64,000 nucleotides of DNA from an uncultured Pelagibacteraceae bacterium (GCA_902605865.1 CACLEJ010000004.1:88317-152316); one strand, 5' to 3'. Numbered from the stretch's first letter, positions 49,451-60,069 are shown. Numbers and translations: made by a program. The notes: a model not told the origin generated them from the letters alone.

Positions 49451-50670
49451 GCGCAGAAAAATTTTTTACTAGTAAAAAAGCCCTAATCACACTTGTGGCA
49501 GCATCATTAACAGTTATTTTTGCAATGGGTATTAGGCAAACATTTGGTCTTTTTTTTTTTGATTTCAATGCAGATCTAAATATTTCTATTTCACATTTTG
49601 GTTTTGTAATTGGGTTGCAGCTTTTAATGTGGGGGGTTTTTAGCCCAGTTTTTGGTTTCATCACTGATAAATACGGAGGAGCAACAGCTATTTTTGTTGG
49701 TTTTTTATTTTTTTTAGCGGGGCTATTACTTTTTTACTCAGGTCTTAACACGGGGCACTATTTTACACTTACAATTGGGGTGTTAATAGGTATTGGACTA
49801 GGTGGTACCGCTATTAGTATTCCTGTATCTGTTGTAGCTAAACATTTTCCAGCTTCCAATAGAACAATCGCTACAGGCATTGTTACTTGCGCAGGATCTT
49901 TTGGTTTTTTTGTTTCACCTTTATTGGTTAGATATTCTCTAATTGAAATGGGTTGGGAAATTACCATCTTATACTTTTGCTTTCTTTTAGGAATTGGATT
50001 AATTGTTGCTTTATTTGTCAATACACCCAAAGTTCCTGTAGGTAGTAGTAATCTAGATAATAATCAAACAGCAACGGAAGCTCTTAAAGAAGCTTTTGGA
50101 AATAAAAGCTTTATTTTTTTAACTCTTGGATTTTTTGTTTGTGGTTGGCACATTGCTTTAGTTGCAACACATATCCCAACTTATATGATGGATAGAGGTT
50201 TGCCTGATTGGACGGCAGCAATGATTTTGGCATTAGTAGGTGTTTTTAATATGATAGGAACAATTGGGGCAGGATTTTTGGCCACTAGGTATAGTAAAAA
50301 AAAAGTACTAAGTGCGATCTATTTTTTAAGAGGTGTATCATTAATTTATTTTATATTTTTACCGCCTAGCGTATTTAATTGTGTTGTCTTTGGAGTTACT
50401 TTTGGCCTTCTATGGCTTTCTACAGTACCTCCAACAAATGGAATAGTTGGGCATATATTTGGAACAAAACATCTAGGCCTTTTATATGGTATAGTTTTTG
50501 TTAGTCATCAAGTTGGATCTTTTCTTGGAGCATATCTAGGGGGAGTTTTTTATGAGATGCATGGTAATTTTGATTATGCCTGGTACGCATCTATCGCATT
50601 ATCAATTTTTGCAGGTGTGATACACTTACCTATTATAGAGAAAACAATTGAAAGAGTTCAGCCAGCATAA
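49447..50670 (+). CDS. MFS transporter
   Basis: 12-TM MFS; GFITDKYGGATAIFVG loop. Confidence 0.88.
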   Translation: MSAEKFFTSKKALITLVAASLTVIFAMGIRQTFGLFFFDFNADLNISISHFGFVIGLQLLMWGVFSPVFGFITDKYGGATAIFVGFLFFLAGLLLFYSGLNTGHYFTLTIGVLIGIGLGGTAISIPVSVVAKHFPASNRTIATGIVTCAGSFGFFVSPLLVRYSLIEMGWEITILYFCFLLGIGLIVALFVNTPKVPVGSSNLDNNQTATEALKEAFGNKSFIFLTLGFFVCGWHIALVATHIPTYMMDRGLPDWTAAMILALVGVFNMIGTIGAGFLATRYSKKKVLSAIYFLRGVSLIYFIFLPPSVFNCVVFGVTFGLLWLSTVPPTNGIVGHIFGTKHLGLLYGIVFVSHQVGSFLGAYLGGVFYEMHGNFDYAWYASIALSIFAGVIHLPIIEKTIERVQPA

Positions 50671-51862
50671 ATTTCATCATAATAAATATTTAGAAAAACT
50701 TTATCAGTCTAATAAGCCCCTTATTATCTATAAAGTTGATGGGGGGTATAATATTTATACGGATTTTTCAAAGAAGATAACCCTTAACAAAAATAATATT
50801 GCAAAATTTTTAGATAGCTTTTCTAAAAAAAAATACAGAAAAGAAACCGACTTATATGTGGGATTTTTTGGTTATGAGATTTTATGTAGTCTTTTAAATT
50901 TATCTCTAAAAAATCAAAAAAAAATGAATTTCTACAAAGGTATTTTTTATAAGCCTGAAACTTTAATCAAAATAAGAAACAAAATTATAATACATTCAAA
51001 TTTAAAAAAAGATGAATTCAAAGAAGTTTTTCAAAAAACTAAAATTCTTAGCCCTTTCAAACTAAATATAGAATTTAATAAATACCAAAAAATATTTAAT
51101 GAATTTTCTAGAAAAATTAGAGAAGGAGAAACTTATCAAATAAAAATATGTACAAAATATAAGAATAAATCGACTATAAATTCAGTAAATTTCTTTTGGA
51201 AACTAATGAAGATTAACTCATCGCCTGAGTCGTTTATGATCAGAGATAAAGATTACTCGATAGTTAGTTGTTCTCCCGAGACTTTAATCAATAGAGTTGG
51301 CAATTTTATTAATACTAAACCCATTGCTGGAACCTTAAAAAAAAATAAATATACAACAAAATCTAAAGCTCTCAAATTCTTTAGAAATAACAACAAAGAA
51401 ACTAAAGAGCATAATATGATTGTAGATCTTGAGAGAAATGATCTATCCAGAATATGCAAACCAGGTACAGTAAAAATTAAAAAACAAAAATATGTAGAAG
51501 AATATAAACACCTATATCACTACGTGACTAGTATTATTGGAAAATTAAATAGTAATATTTCAATTAAAGAAATAATCAAATCAATGATGCCAGGTGGATC
51601 TGTTATTGGTTGTCCTAAAATAAGAACATTAGAATTACTTAATTCGCAAGAAAAGGAAGATAGAAATATTTTTACTGGGAGTTTTGGGTATATAAAATTT
51701 AATGAAGATATGAGGTTTAATATAATTATTAGATCAATTTTAAATTTTAAAAATAGATCTGAAATATCTGCAGCCTCTGGAGTTGTGTTGGATAGTAATT
51801 CAAAGAAAGAATTCAATGAAAACTTTATTAAAGCAAAATCACTTTTAGAATTATTTAAATGA
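50648..51862 (+). CDS. pabB: aminodeoxychorismate/anthranilate synthase component I (PabB-like)
   Basis: chorismate-binding motifs KPIAGTLKKN, EHNMIVDLERNDLSRI, MMPGGSVIGCPKIRTLELL; upstream start uncertain. Confidence 0.9.
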   Translation: MKEFSQHKFHHNKYLEKLYQSNKPLIIYKVDGGYNIYTDFSKKITLNKNNIAKFLDSFSKKKYRKETDLYVGFFGYEILCSLLNLSLKNQKKMNFYKGIFYKPETLIKIRNKIIIHSNLKKDEFKEVFQKTKILSPFKLNIEFNKYQKIFNEFSRKIREGETYQIKICTKYKNKSTINSVNFFWKLMKINSSPESFMIRDKDYSIVSCSPETLINRVGNFINTKPIAGTLKKNKYTTKSKALKFFRNNNKETKEHNMIVDLERNDLSRICKPGTVKIKKQKYVEEYKHLYHYVTSIIGKLNSNISIKEIIKSMMPGGSVIGCPKIRTLELLNSQEKEDRNIFTGSFGYIKFNEDMRFNIIIRSILNFKNRSEISAASGVVLDSNSKKEFNENFIKAKSLLELFK

Positions 51863-52416
51863 TTTATATTATTGATCATCAAGATTCATTTACTTGGAAT
51901 GTAGTTCATCAATTTTCTGAATTTGACGAAGTATATTGCTCAAATTACTATGATATAAATAAAAAATTATTGGATAAATCTAAAACAATAGTATTTTCTC
52001 CTGGACCAGGATCACCCAAAGATTACCCAACATCTATAAAGATTTATAATAAATACAAAGGAACAAAAAAAATTATTGGTATTTGTCTTGGTTATCAATT
52101 GATCTTACACAGCGAAAATGGAAAAATTATTCAACAAAAAAATATTTATCATGGTTTTCAATCGACTGTAAAAGTTACAAGCAATCATTCTATTTTTAAA
52201 AAAAATTCAATTTTTAAAGTTGGCAGGTATCACTCACTTAAGCTAAAAGAACCTTTTATAAATGAAAACTTTAATATCACTATGAGATGTACTAAATCTG
52301 ATGTAGCAATGGGTTTCGAGAATACTCAAGATGATGTATATGGATTTCAGTTTCACCCAGAATCTTTTTTGACAAATAATGGTAAAATACTTATTAAAAA
52401 AATCTTATCAGCGTAA
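51859..52416 (+). CDS. pabA: glutamine amidotransferase component II (PabA/TrpG)
   Basis: GICLGYQLI, SPGPGSPKDY, GFQFHPESFLT. Confidence 0.93.
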   Translation: MIYIIDHQDSFTWNVVHQFSEFDEVYCSNYYDINKKLLDKSKTIVFSPGPGSPKDYPTSIKIYNKYKGTKKIIGICLGYQLILHSENGKIIQQKNIYHGFQSTVKVTSNHSIFKKNSIFKVGRYHSLKLKEPFINENFNITMRCTKSDVAMGFENTQDDVYGFQFHPESFLTNNGKILIKKILSA

Positions 52417-53149
52417 AAACTTTAAAGAAGTTGAGTTTGATGATCTATGGAACAAGGACGGAGTTTTTACAACAATGTGGATCTATAATAAGCCACCTAA
52501 AATTCTTTTTTTCAAAACACATATTGACAATTTAATAAAATCATTAAAGGCCTATAAGATCTATGAAAAAGGAATAAAAAGTATAATTTTAAAATTAATA
52601 AATGAAAATATAGATAAAACAAAATCTTACAATCATTTACTTAGAGTTGCTTTAAATAAAAAAACTATTTCAATATCACTTAGAGACAGGGTTAAACCTA
52701 AGCAAAAATTTGGTATTAAATTAGTCCACTATGAAAGAGTGAAACCTGAATATAAAAATTTAAAATACAAAAAAATACTAGGTTACTTATCGAAAATGAA
52801 TACCTCAAAAGAAGACATTGCATTATGTGTAAATGACAAAATATTTGAAACTGGAACTTCAAATTTATTATTTGTTAAAAAGAATAAAATTTATTCAGCA
52901 AAAAATAAATATTATAGAGGTACAAACCTTAAATTTTATGAAAAAAAATTTAATATTATTAAAAAAAATATTTATCTAAAAGAATTAAATCAATTTGATG
53001 AAATCTTGCTTGTTGGTTCTGGCAAAGGAGTAGTTTCCACAAGTTATATTGTAGATAACAATTGGAAGAGAAGGAAAAACAAAATATTTAATTCAATGTA
53101 CAAAACTTTTGAAAAAGAATTTAAAAAAGAAAAATATATTTTTAATTAA
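52379..53149 (+). CDS. pabC: aminotransferase class IV, aminodeoxychorismate lyase (PabC-like)
   Basis: fold-type IV PLP enzyme downstream of pabBA; ETGTSNLLFVKKNKIYS. Confidence 0.82.
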   Translation: MVKYLLKKSYQRKNFKEVEFDDLWNKDGVFTTMWIYNKPPKILFFKTHIDNLIKSLKAYKIYEKGIKSIILKLINENIDKTKSYNHLLRVALNKKTISISLRDRVKPKQKFGIKLVHYERVKPEYKNLKYKKILGYLSKMNTSKEDIALCVNDKIFETGTSNLLFVKKNKIYSAKNKYYRGTNLKFYEKKFNIIKKNIYLKELNQFDEILLVGSGKGVVSTSYIVDNNWKRRKNKIFNSMYKTFEKEFKKEKYIFN

Positions 53150-53152
53150 AAA

Positions 53153-53554
53153 ATGAGAGATCCCAATAACCCATGTTTATTTTGTAATATATCCAATAAT
53201 GATTTCGAACTAGAAAATGAATTGGCTTACGCTAGTTATGATACTTACCCAGTTTCAAAGTATCATGCTTTAATTGTTCCAAAGAGACATGTAGAAAATT
53301 ATTTTGAACTAAATAACGAGGAAGTTCTAGCTTGCGATGCTCTTCTAAAAGAACTTAAAAAAAAACTTGAATATAAAGATAATACAATCGAAGGATTTAA
53401 TGTTGGATCAAACTCTGGTAAAACTGCAGGACAATCAATTAATCATTGTCATATTCATCTGATTCCAAGAAGATCGGGAGACGTTGATAATCCTCAAGGT
53501 GGTGTTAGAAGCGTAATTGCCTCTAAACAACATTATGTGCGTAAAACCAAATAA
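53153..53554 (+). CDS. HIT family protein
   Basis: GQSINHCHIHLIPRR histidine triad. Confidence 0.94.
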   Translation: MRDPNNPCLFCNISNNDFELENELAYASYDTYPVSKYHALIVPKRHVENYFELNNEEVLACDALLKELKKKLEYKDNTIEGFNVGSNSGKTAGQSINHCHIHLIPRRSGDVDNPQGGVRSVIASKQHYVRKTK

Positions 53555-53650
53555 TAATTAACTTTATAGGCTGTTGAAATGTCATTATATCGCGGTTGAT
53601 CTATTTAAATAAGTGTACTAAAAATCTTAAGCGGAAGGAACAAATTCACA

Positions 53651-54451
53651 ATGATATCAACAAATCCATTTTTAATACTAGCAGAGACTGTACCACCATT
53701 TTTAATGCAATCTTTTGTAATTTTAATGGGTTTATTAATTCTAGTTGGAACACTTATGGATACTATTCATAAAAAAAATGTGAAGTATTTCTTTAATAAT
53801 GCGAAAAAAGCAAAATTATCAGCAACGAAAACCTTATCAACAGGAGAGAGAATATCCGTAATTTCAAAAACTATAGCAAGCGACATTGCTACTACATCAG
53901 AACTTGGAGCTGGTAAAAGAAGAGTAGCGCATGTAATGGGCATGTATGGAACTATACTTTTTTGGGCAGGTTCAGTTGTAATGATATTCTTTTATACATC
54001 TCCAGGATCCACTACTCCAACTGTGTGGCCAATGATATGGCATATTGGAGCAGCACTAACTGTATTAGGAGGATCTTGGTTTTGGTTCTTTTTGAGAGTC
54101 GATGTTTTTTCCGAAGCACAACCTTGGTTTAGAATGATTAAAGCTGACTTATTTGTTTTATCATTAATAGCATCATCATTATTTGGTTTGATTTGGTCTT
54201 ATCTACAATCTCTAAATCTTGTTGGGAGATATGATGATATGGTCTTTTTAGCATTATTTATTGTTGCAAATTTAGTTTTATTTGGTGGAGTATACTGGTC
54301 TAAATTTGCACATATGTTTTATAAACCTGGTGCAGCAATACAAAAAAATTTAGCAGAAGCTGATGGTTCTAGAGATAATTTACCACCAGAGGCAGATGCT
54401 CCTGAGCAATTTGGTTTAGGTATAAAAAGAGAAGAGCCAAAACACTATTAA
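53651..54451 (+). CDS. aprM: AprM-like membrane protein of APS reductase
   Basis: multi-TM protein directly upstream of aprBA, conserved Apr-locus position. Confidence 0.78.
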   Translation: MISTNPFLILAETVPPFLMQSFVILMGLLILVGTLMDTIHKKNVKYFFNNAKKAKLSATKTLSTGERISVISKTIASDIATTSELGAGKRRVAHVMGMYGTILFWAGSVVMIFFYTSPGSTTPTVWPMIWHIGAALTVLGGSWFWFFLRVDVFSEAQPWFRMIKADLFVLSLIASSLFGLIWSYLQSLNLVGRYDDMVFLALFIVANLVLFGGVYWSKFAHMFYKPGAAIQKNLAEADGSRDNLPPEADAPEQFGLGIKREEPKHY

Positions 54452-54485
54452 TATGATAAAAATTAAAAAGGAGAAAAATTAAAAT

Positions 54486-54956
54486 ATGTCAACTTTTGTA
54501 TACATGACTCGATGCGATGGCTGTGGTCACTGCGTAGACATTTGCCCATCTGATATAATGCATATCGATGAAACAATAAGAAGAGCAAAGAATATTGAAC
54601 CAAACTTTTGTTGGGAGTGCTATTCATGCGTTAAGGCATGCCCTAATCATGCAATCGATGTAAGAGGCTATGCAGATTTTGCACCAATGGGACACAGCGT
54701 AAGAGTTAGACGTGAAGAAGAAAAAGGAACTATCTCATGGAAAATAAAATTTAGAAATGGAACTACAAAAGATTTTGTATCTCCAATCACAACTAAACCT
54801 TGGGGAAAGTTTATTCCAAAACTTGCGGAAGGAGACAAACCAAATCAAGGAGAGATAAATTCTCAAAGATTATACACTGAGCCAGAAGGTTTAAATATTG
54901 ATGGAGAACTACCATCAGTACCAAAAGAAACCTTCAAAAAGGGAGTTTATTATTAA
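54486..54956 (+). CDS. aprB: adenylylsulfate (APS) reductase beta subunit
   Basis: two [4Fe-4S] motifs CDGCGHCVDICP and CWECYSCVKACP; followed by aprA. Confidence 0.95.
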   Translation: MSTFVYMTRCDGCGHCVDICPSDIMHIDETIRRAKNIEPNFCWECYSCVKACPNHAIDVRGYADFAPMGHSVRVRREEEKGTISWKIKFRNGTTKDFVSPITTKPWGKFIPKLAEGDKPNQGEINSQRLYTEPEGLNIDGELPSVPKETFKKGVYY

Positions 54957-56818
54957 TGGCCAAACATAAAACACATTACGAGGATTGTGACGTTCTAGTA
55001 GTTGGAGGCGGAATGGCTGGAACAGGTGCAGCATTTGAAGCAAGGCACTGGGGTAGAGATTTGAAAATTGTTTGTGTTGAAAAAGCAAATATAGATAGAA
55101 GCGGAGCTGTAGCCCAAGGATTATACGCAATTAATTGTTACATGGGTATGCAATGGGGTGAAAACCAACCTGAGGATCACGTTAGATATGCACGTAATGA
55201 TTTAATGGGAATGGTAAGAGAAGATTTAGGTTATGACATGGCGCGTCATGTAGACTCAACTGTCCACATGTTTGATGAGTGGGGCCTGCCTATGATGAAA
55301 AATGAAAAAACTGGTCGTTACTTAAGAGAGGGTAAATGGCAAATCATGATTCATGGTGAAAGTTACAAACCAATAGTAGCCGAAGCTGCCAAAAAATCAG
55401 CTGACAAAATTTATAACAGAATAATGATTACTCACCTTTTAATGGATGAGGAAAAAGAAAATAGAGTTGGTGGAGCTGTAGGGTTTAATATGAGAACTGG
55501 AGATTTCCATGTTTTCAGAGCAAAGACAGTTATAGTCGCTGCAGGTGGAGCGTCTCACATATTTAAGCCAAGAGCTGTTGGAGAAGGTATGGGAAGAACT
55601 TGGTACGCTCCTTGGAGTAATGGTTCAGCATATGCACTTCCAATTGCAGCTGGAGCGAAAATGACTCAAATGGAAAATAGAATTGTATTATGTAGATTTA
55701 AAGACGGATATGGTCCAGTTGGTGCATATTTTCTTCACCTTAAAACTTATACTCAAAATGCTAATGGAGAAAACTACGAGAAGAAATGGTATGAACAAAC
55801 TAAAGAATTAGTTGGCGAATATATCGACCATCACCCAACTCCAACATGTTTAAGAAATCATGCATTTATTCAAGAAACCATGGCAGGTGGAGGCCCAATT
55901 CATATGGTTACTACAGAAGCCTTCCAAGATCCACATCTAGAAACTGTTGGCTGGGAAAATTTCTTAGGGATGACGGTTGGCCAGGCAGTTGTTTGGGCCT
56001 CACAGAATATTGACCCTAAGTACACAAATCCGGAGTTAACAACATCTGAGCCTTATGTTATGGGCTCTCACGCTACATGTTCAGGCGCATGGGTAAGCGG
56101 ACCAGAAGATCTATCACCGCCAGAATATTTCTGGGGTTACAATAGAATGTTAACAATTGAGGGACTTTTTGGAGCTGGAGATACTGTTGGTGGAAGTGCA
56201 CATAAATTTTCATCAGGATCATTTACTGAAGGTCGGTTAGCTGCAAAAGCTGCAGTAAAATATATTGAGGATCAAAAGGCTAATAATATTAAAGTAAGTG
56301 ATAAGCAATGTGAGGATTTTAAAACAGCTGTTTACAAACCACTTGAAAATTATACTGTTGGAAGAAATGAGATAACTGGAGGAACTGTTTCACCTAGTTA
56401 TATATCACCAATTCAAGGCCTTCAAAGATTGCAAAGAATTATGGATGAGTATGTTGGTGGAATTGCAACAAACTACATGACTAACGCAAATATGCTTAAA
56501 AAAGGTCTAGAATTGCTTAAATGGCTTGAAGAAGATTTAGAAAATGTTGGAGCAGAAGACTACCATCAATTAATGAGAGCTTGGGAGCTTAAGCATAGAG
56601 CTTTAACATCTCAGTGTGTAACAGAACATACAATGTTTAGAGAAGAAACTAGATGGCCGGGCTATTATTATAGAGGTGATCATATGAAGCTTGACGATGA
56701 TAATTGGCATTGTCTGACAGTTTCTAGAAGAGATCCTAAAACTGGTAAGTTTACTTTAGAAAAAGTGCCCGTTTACCATATTGTAGATGAGAACGAGAAG
56801 AAAAAAGAAGCTTCTTAA
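54956..56818 (+). CDS. aprA: adenylylsulfate (APS) reductase alpha subunit
   Basis: VLVVGGGMAGTGAAFEAR, SHATCSGAWVSGPEDLSPPEYFWGYNRMLTIEGLFGAGD. Confidence 0.96.
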   Translation: MAKHKTHYEDCDVLVVGGGMAGTGAAFEARHWGRDLKIVCVEKANIDRSGAVAQGLYAINCYMGMQWGENQPEDHVRYARNDLMGMVREDLGYDMARHVDSTVHMFDEWGLPMMKNEKTGRYLREGKWQIMIHGESYKPIVAEAAKKSADKIYNRIMITHLLMDEEKENRVGGAVGFNMRTGDFHVFRAKTVIVAAGGASHIFKPRAVGEGMGRTWYAPWSNGSAYALPIAAGAKMTQMENRIVLCRFKDGYGPVGAYFLHLKTYTQNANGENYEKKWYEQTKELVGEYIDHHPTPTCLRNHAFIQETMAGGGPIHMVTTEAFQDPHLETVGWENFLGMTVGQAVVWASQNIDPKYTNPELTTSEPYVMGSHATCSGAWVSGPEDLSPPEYFWGYNRMLTIEGLFGAGDTVGGSAHKFSSGSFTEGRLAAKAAVKYIEDQKANNIKVSDKQCEDFKTAVYKPLENYTVGRNEITGGTVSPSYISPIQGLQRLQRIMDEYVGGIATNYMTNANMLKKGLELLKWLEEDLENVGAEDYHQLMRAWELKHRALTSQCVTEHTMFREETRWPGYYYRGDHMKLDDDNWHCLTVSRRDPKTGKFTLEKVPVYHIVDENEKKKEAS

Positions 56819-56834
56819 TTGAAACAAATCAGAA

Positions 56835-57185
56835 ATGGCTCTTTTAGATAAATCCGACGAGGAAATTATTAAAATTGCAGATCCAATGTGGGCTAACTTG
56901 GTTAAGTCATCGAACATCAAAGATTATGGAGGCTTTACTCGAGATTTGTCTTCTCAAATGATGTATGGAGCTAATGAAGTGGAACTTGGCAAGCAATGGG
57001 CAAATAATGAGTTGATTTCAAGTTTATCTGAAGGATGCAAAGCTATTGGATGTCTGAGAAGAGGTCTTTACATTACAGTCTTGTATAAACAGACTAGCAC
57101 AAAGATTCCCGGAGACTTTTTGGGAAGACTAGTGCTTGGAGAAGAGGGAGATGAAGTCAAAGTCTTCGGTGCTACAATTTTCTAA
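56835..57185 (+). CDS. conserved hypothetical, Apr-operon-associated, 116 aa
   Basis: ORF co-directional after aprA; GCKAIGC cysteine pair; no family recognised. Confidence 0.75.
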   Translation: MALLDKSDEEIIKIADPMWANLVKSSNIKDYGGFTRDLSSQMMYGANEVELGKQWANNELISSLSEGCKAIGCLRRGLYITVLYKQTSTKIPGDFLGRLVLGEEGDEVKVFGATIF

Positions 57186-57236
57186 ATATTTTTAAATAAT
57201 ATTTGCATTTATTACAACTTGTGGTAATTCGCGAGT

Positions 57237-57383
57237 ATGTTTCAAATAATAAATAATAATTTAAAAAAACTTCCTTTATTCTTTGAAAATCAACTAAGTA
57301 AAATAATTAAATCATTTTTATATCTATTTATATTCTTTGCTTGGGGCATAATTCTTCTTAGTACTGCTCAGAATTTTATCTAA
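57237..57383 (+). CDS. possible 48-aa single-TM small protein (not in supplied ORF track)
   Basis: manual translation MFQIINNNLKKLPLFFENQLSKIIKSFLYLFIFFAWGIILLSTAQNFI*; weak SD. Confidence 0.4.
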   Translation: MFQIINNNLKKLPLFFENQLSKIIKSFLYLFIFFAWGIILLSTAQNFI

Positions 57384-57434
57384 AAAACATTCATATTTAT
57401 TGACTTTATATTCTTAGAGGAATAATTACTTTAA

Positions 57435-58520
57435 ATGGAGTATTTTCTTCCAATTGCACAAGTCGAAATAAATTTACTTATTATATTTGGTCTAAGTTTA
57501 GTTGTAGGAATTTTATCTGGCTTGTTTGGAGTAGGTGGAGGATTTTTGATGACACCTTTTTTAATTTTTTTAGGAGTACCTCCTATTTATGCAGTTCCCA
57601 ATGAAGCCAGTAATATTTTAGGAACCTCAGTCTCTGGATCTACAACTCATTATCTTAAAGGAACACTCGATTACAAAATGGGTTTCATGATTGTCATTGG
57701 AGGAGCTGTCGGAACAATACTTGGAATTATAACTTTTTCATATTTTAAAGATATTGGAAAAATCAATGTAGTTATCTCATTAGCTTATATGTATATCCTT
57801 GCAATTTTAGGAACCTTTATGCTTATTCAAGGTGTATCAGAAATTGATAAAGCAAGAAAAAAAATAACTGAAAAAAAGAAGCTACATAAACATTATTGGA
57901 TACATGGTCTTCCTTTAAGAATGCGTTTTAAAAAGTCGCAACTTTATGAAAGTGCATTTACACCAATAATAATAGGTCTGATAGTTGGTTTTATTGCTGC
58001 AATTATGGGAATAGGTGGTGCTTTTATTTTAGTTCCAGCAATGATTTATATTATTGGGATGCCAACAAGATTAATTCCAGGAACTTCCCTTTTTGTAACT
58101 ATATTTATTAGTGCGATAGTTACAATTTTGCATGCGTTGAATTATGGAACCATAGATTTAATATTAGTTACTGTTTTAATTTTAGGTTCAATAATAGGTG
58201 TACAGTTTGGACAAAAAATTGGAGAAAAAATTGATAGCTCAGAATTTAAAACTATTTTAGCAATATTATTATTATTAGTTGGTATAGCAATTGCTTATGA
58301 TACTTTTATCAAAGATGAAAAAACAACAAGTGTTATTTTTAATGCTAAAGATAATTTAGGACCATTAAGTGAATTTATATTAAATTTTTCAAGAGATTTA
58401 CCAGTATTTTATGGTCTAACCTCAGTTTTACTTGCTGTAGTACTTGGAGTTGGAGCTGCAATAATTAGAAGAGTTTATTCTAATTGGGATGATAAAAGAT
58501 TAGCAAAATTAAAAAAATAA
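57435..58520 (+). CDS. tauE: TauE/SafE family sulfite/anion exporter
   Basis: GILSGLFGVGGGFLMTPFLIFLGVPP and GFIAAIMGIGGAFILVPAMIY repeats. Confidence 0.92.
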   Translation: MEYFLPIAQVEINLLIIFGLSLVVGILSGLFGVGGGFLMTPFLIFLGVPPIYAVPNEASNILGTSVSGSTTHYLKGTLDYKMGFMIVIGGAVGTILGIITFSYFKDIGKINVVISLAYMYILAILGTFMLIQGVSEIDKARKKITEKKKLHKHYWIHGLPLRMRFKKSQLYESAFTPIIIGLIVGFIAAIMGIGGAFILVPAMIYIIGMPTRLIPGTSLFVTIFISAIVTILHALNYGTIDLILVTVLILGSIIGVQFGQKIGEKIDSSEFKTILAILLLLVGIAIAYDTFIKDEKTTSVIFNAKDNLGPLSEFILNFSRDLPVFYGLTSVLLAVVLGVGAAIIRRVYSNWDDKRLAKLKK

Positions 58521-59687
58521 TTAGGCGCTTCTATATAATTTAGTCATAACAAACTCTTTATGACCAAGAGCTTCAGCACAAGTTAATCTTCCATTAGCAA
58601 CCCTTAAAGTTGATTTGATTAACTCATCTCCTGCTTGACTTAAATTCATTTCCCTAGATAAAATTTTAGAAACGTCTACATCAATATGTTCACTCATAGT
58701 TTTTGCTGTAAGAGGATTTGCTGTCAATTTAATCACAGGTTCTATAGGATTTCCTATAATATTCCCTTGTCCAGTTGGGAATAAGTGAATATTAAAACCA
58801 CCCGCAGCTTGTAAAGTAACACATTCTGCAGCAGCAGAAGAAGTATCCATGAAGTACAATCCTGCACCTTTTGTCGGTTCCTCGGCTGGCTCTAGAACAT
58901 CAATAAACTGACATCCTCCAATTTTCTGAAAATTACCAAATGCTTTTTCTTCAATAGTAGTTAATCCACCAGCAATGTTACCTGCAGTTGGTTGACTTTC
59001 TGATAAATCATCTGTTGCTTCTTTAAGAATAAAATCATTATAATCATTCCATGTTTTTTTAAACTTTGCTTGTGCCTCTGGTGTTTTACCTCTTTTTTCG
59101 CAAACTGCCTCAGCTCCTGTAAGTTCAGAAGTCTCACCAAAACATAAATGAACACCAAGTGGTTCTAACTTATCCATAAGATTTCCAACAGTAGGATTAG
59201 ATGCTAATCCTGATGTTGTATCAGACTCTCCACATTTTACTGAAATCCATAAATCACTCATTGGACATTCTTCTCTTTGTTTTTCAGAAGCCCACATTGA
59301 AAACTCTTGTGCTTTTTTTGAAACTTTAGCAATAGTATCTATATCTCCAACTCCTTCTATACTAAATCCTTCAACTGGTTTGCCAGTTGTTGCAATTGCA
59401 TCAACAATCCTTTTTGTCCATTTAGGTTCAATACCTACAACTATAACAGCTGCAACATTAGGATTTTTTCCCGTACCAATCATTGTTCTAAAATGAAGTT
59501 CTAAGTCTGCACCAAATTGTAGTCTTCCATAAGAATGAGGAAGAGCTATTGTACCTTTAATATTATTTGCTACTGCCTCTGCACATGCATTTGAAATATC
59601 ATCTACAGGAAGTATAATAACGTGATTACGTGTTCCAGCACGACCATTTTCTCTTTTGTATCCTAAAAAACTCTTTGGAATTTCCAT
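58521..59687 (-). CDS. suyB: (2R)-sulfolactate sulfo-lyase subunit beta (UxaA-family)
   Basis: [53 protein letters not shown]; paired with SAF-domain subunit. Confidence 0.87.
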   Translation of the reverse strand: MEIPKSFLGYKRENGRAGTRNHVIILPVDDISNACAEAVANNIKGTIALPHSYGRLQFGADLELHFRTMIGTGKNPNVAAVIVVGIEPKWTKRIVDAIATTGKPVEGFSIEGVGDIDTIAKVSKKAQEFSMWASEKQREECPMSDLWISVKCGESDTTSGLASNPTVGNLMDKLEPLGVHLCFGETSELTGAEAVCEKRGKTPEAQAKFKKTWNDYNDFILKEATDDLSESQPTAGNIAGGLTTIEEKAFGNFQKIGGCQFIDVLEPAEEPTKGAGLYFMDTSSAAAECVTLQAAGGFNIHLFPTGQGNIIGNPIEPVIKLTANPLTAKTMSEHIDVDVSKILSREMNLSQAGDELIKSTLRVANGRLTCAEALGHKEFVMTKLYRSA

Positions 59688-59690
59688 TAA

Positions 59691-59978
59691 TTACCACTTT
59701 TTTGTTTTTACGTTGTGAACATGAACATGTTCACCTTTTTTAATATTTTTAACTACTTTCCCAATATCATGTCCATATTTCAAAATAGTGTCACCTTCAT
59801 TTAGATCTGCCATTGCAATCTTATGACCCAATGGTATTTCGTCTTTTGATTTTATTGAAATAGACTTATCATTTTCCATTATCCAACAATTACAATCTTG
59901 TTTTGGGGTTATTTTTTCTATAACAACTACTCCAACGTTGTCTTTTTCATCATGTATTATTATATCAGTATTTGACAT
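59691..59978 (-). CDS. suyA: (2R)-sulfolactate sulfo-lyase subunit alpha (SAF domain)
   Basis: IPLGHKIAMADLNEGDTILKYGHDIGKVVKNIKKGEHVHVHNVKT; directly upstream of suyB. Confidence 0.87.
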   Translation of the reverse strand: MSNTDIIIHDEKDNVGVVVIEKITPKQDCNCWIMENDKSISIKSKDEIPLGHKIAMADLNEGDTILKYGHDIGKVVKNIKKGEHVHVHNVKTKKW

Positions 59979-60069
59979 TGTGACGATTTCTTTATTTGAA
60001 ATTCGCTCAATCTTATATATTAATCGGATACTTTGACAATTAAAAAAAAAGAATTAGAAAGGCTGAACT

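Noticed and set aside
51520-51882. Minus-strand 120-aa ORF opposite pabB
   Set aside because: Antisense to a confident CDS; no recognisable motif or SD.
58521-59978. Annotation as altronate dehydratase (UxaA)
   Set aside because: Split SAF/large-subunit pair next to xsc, tauE and apr genes fits SuyAB better; no hexuronate genes are nearby.
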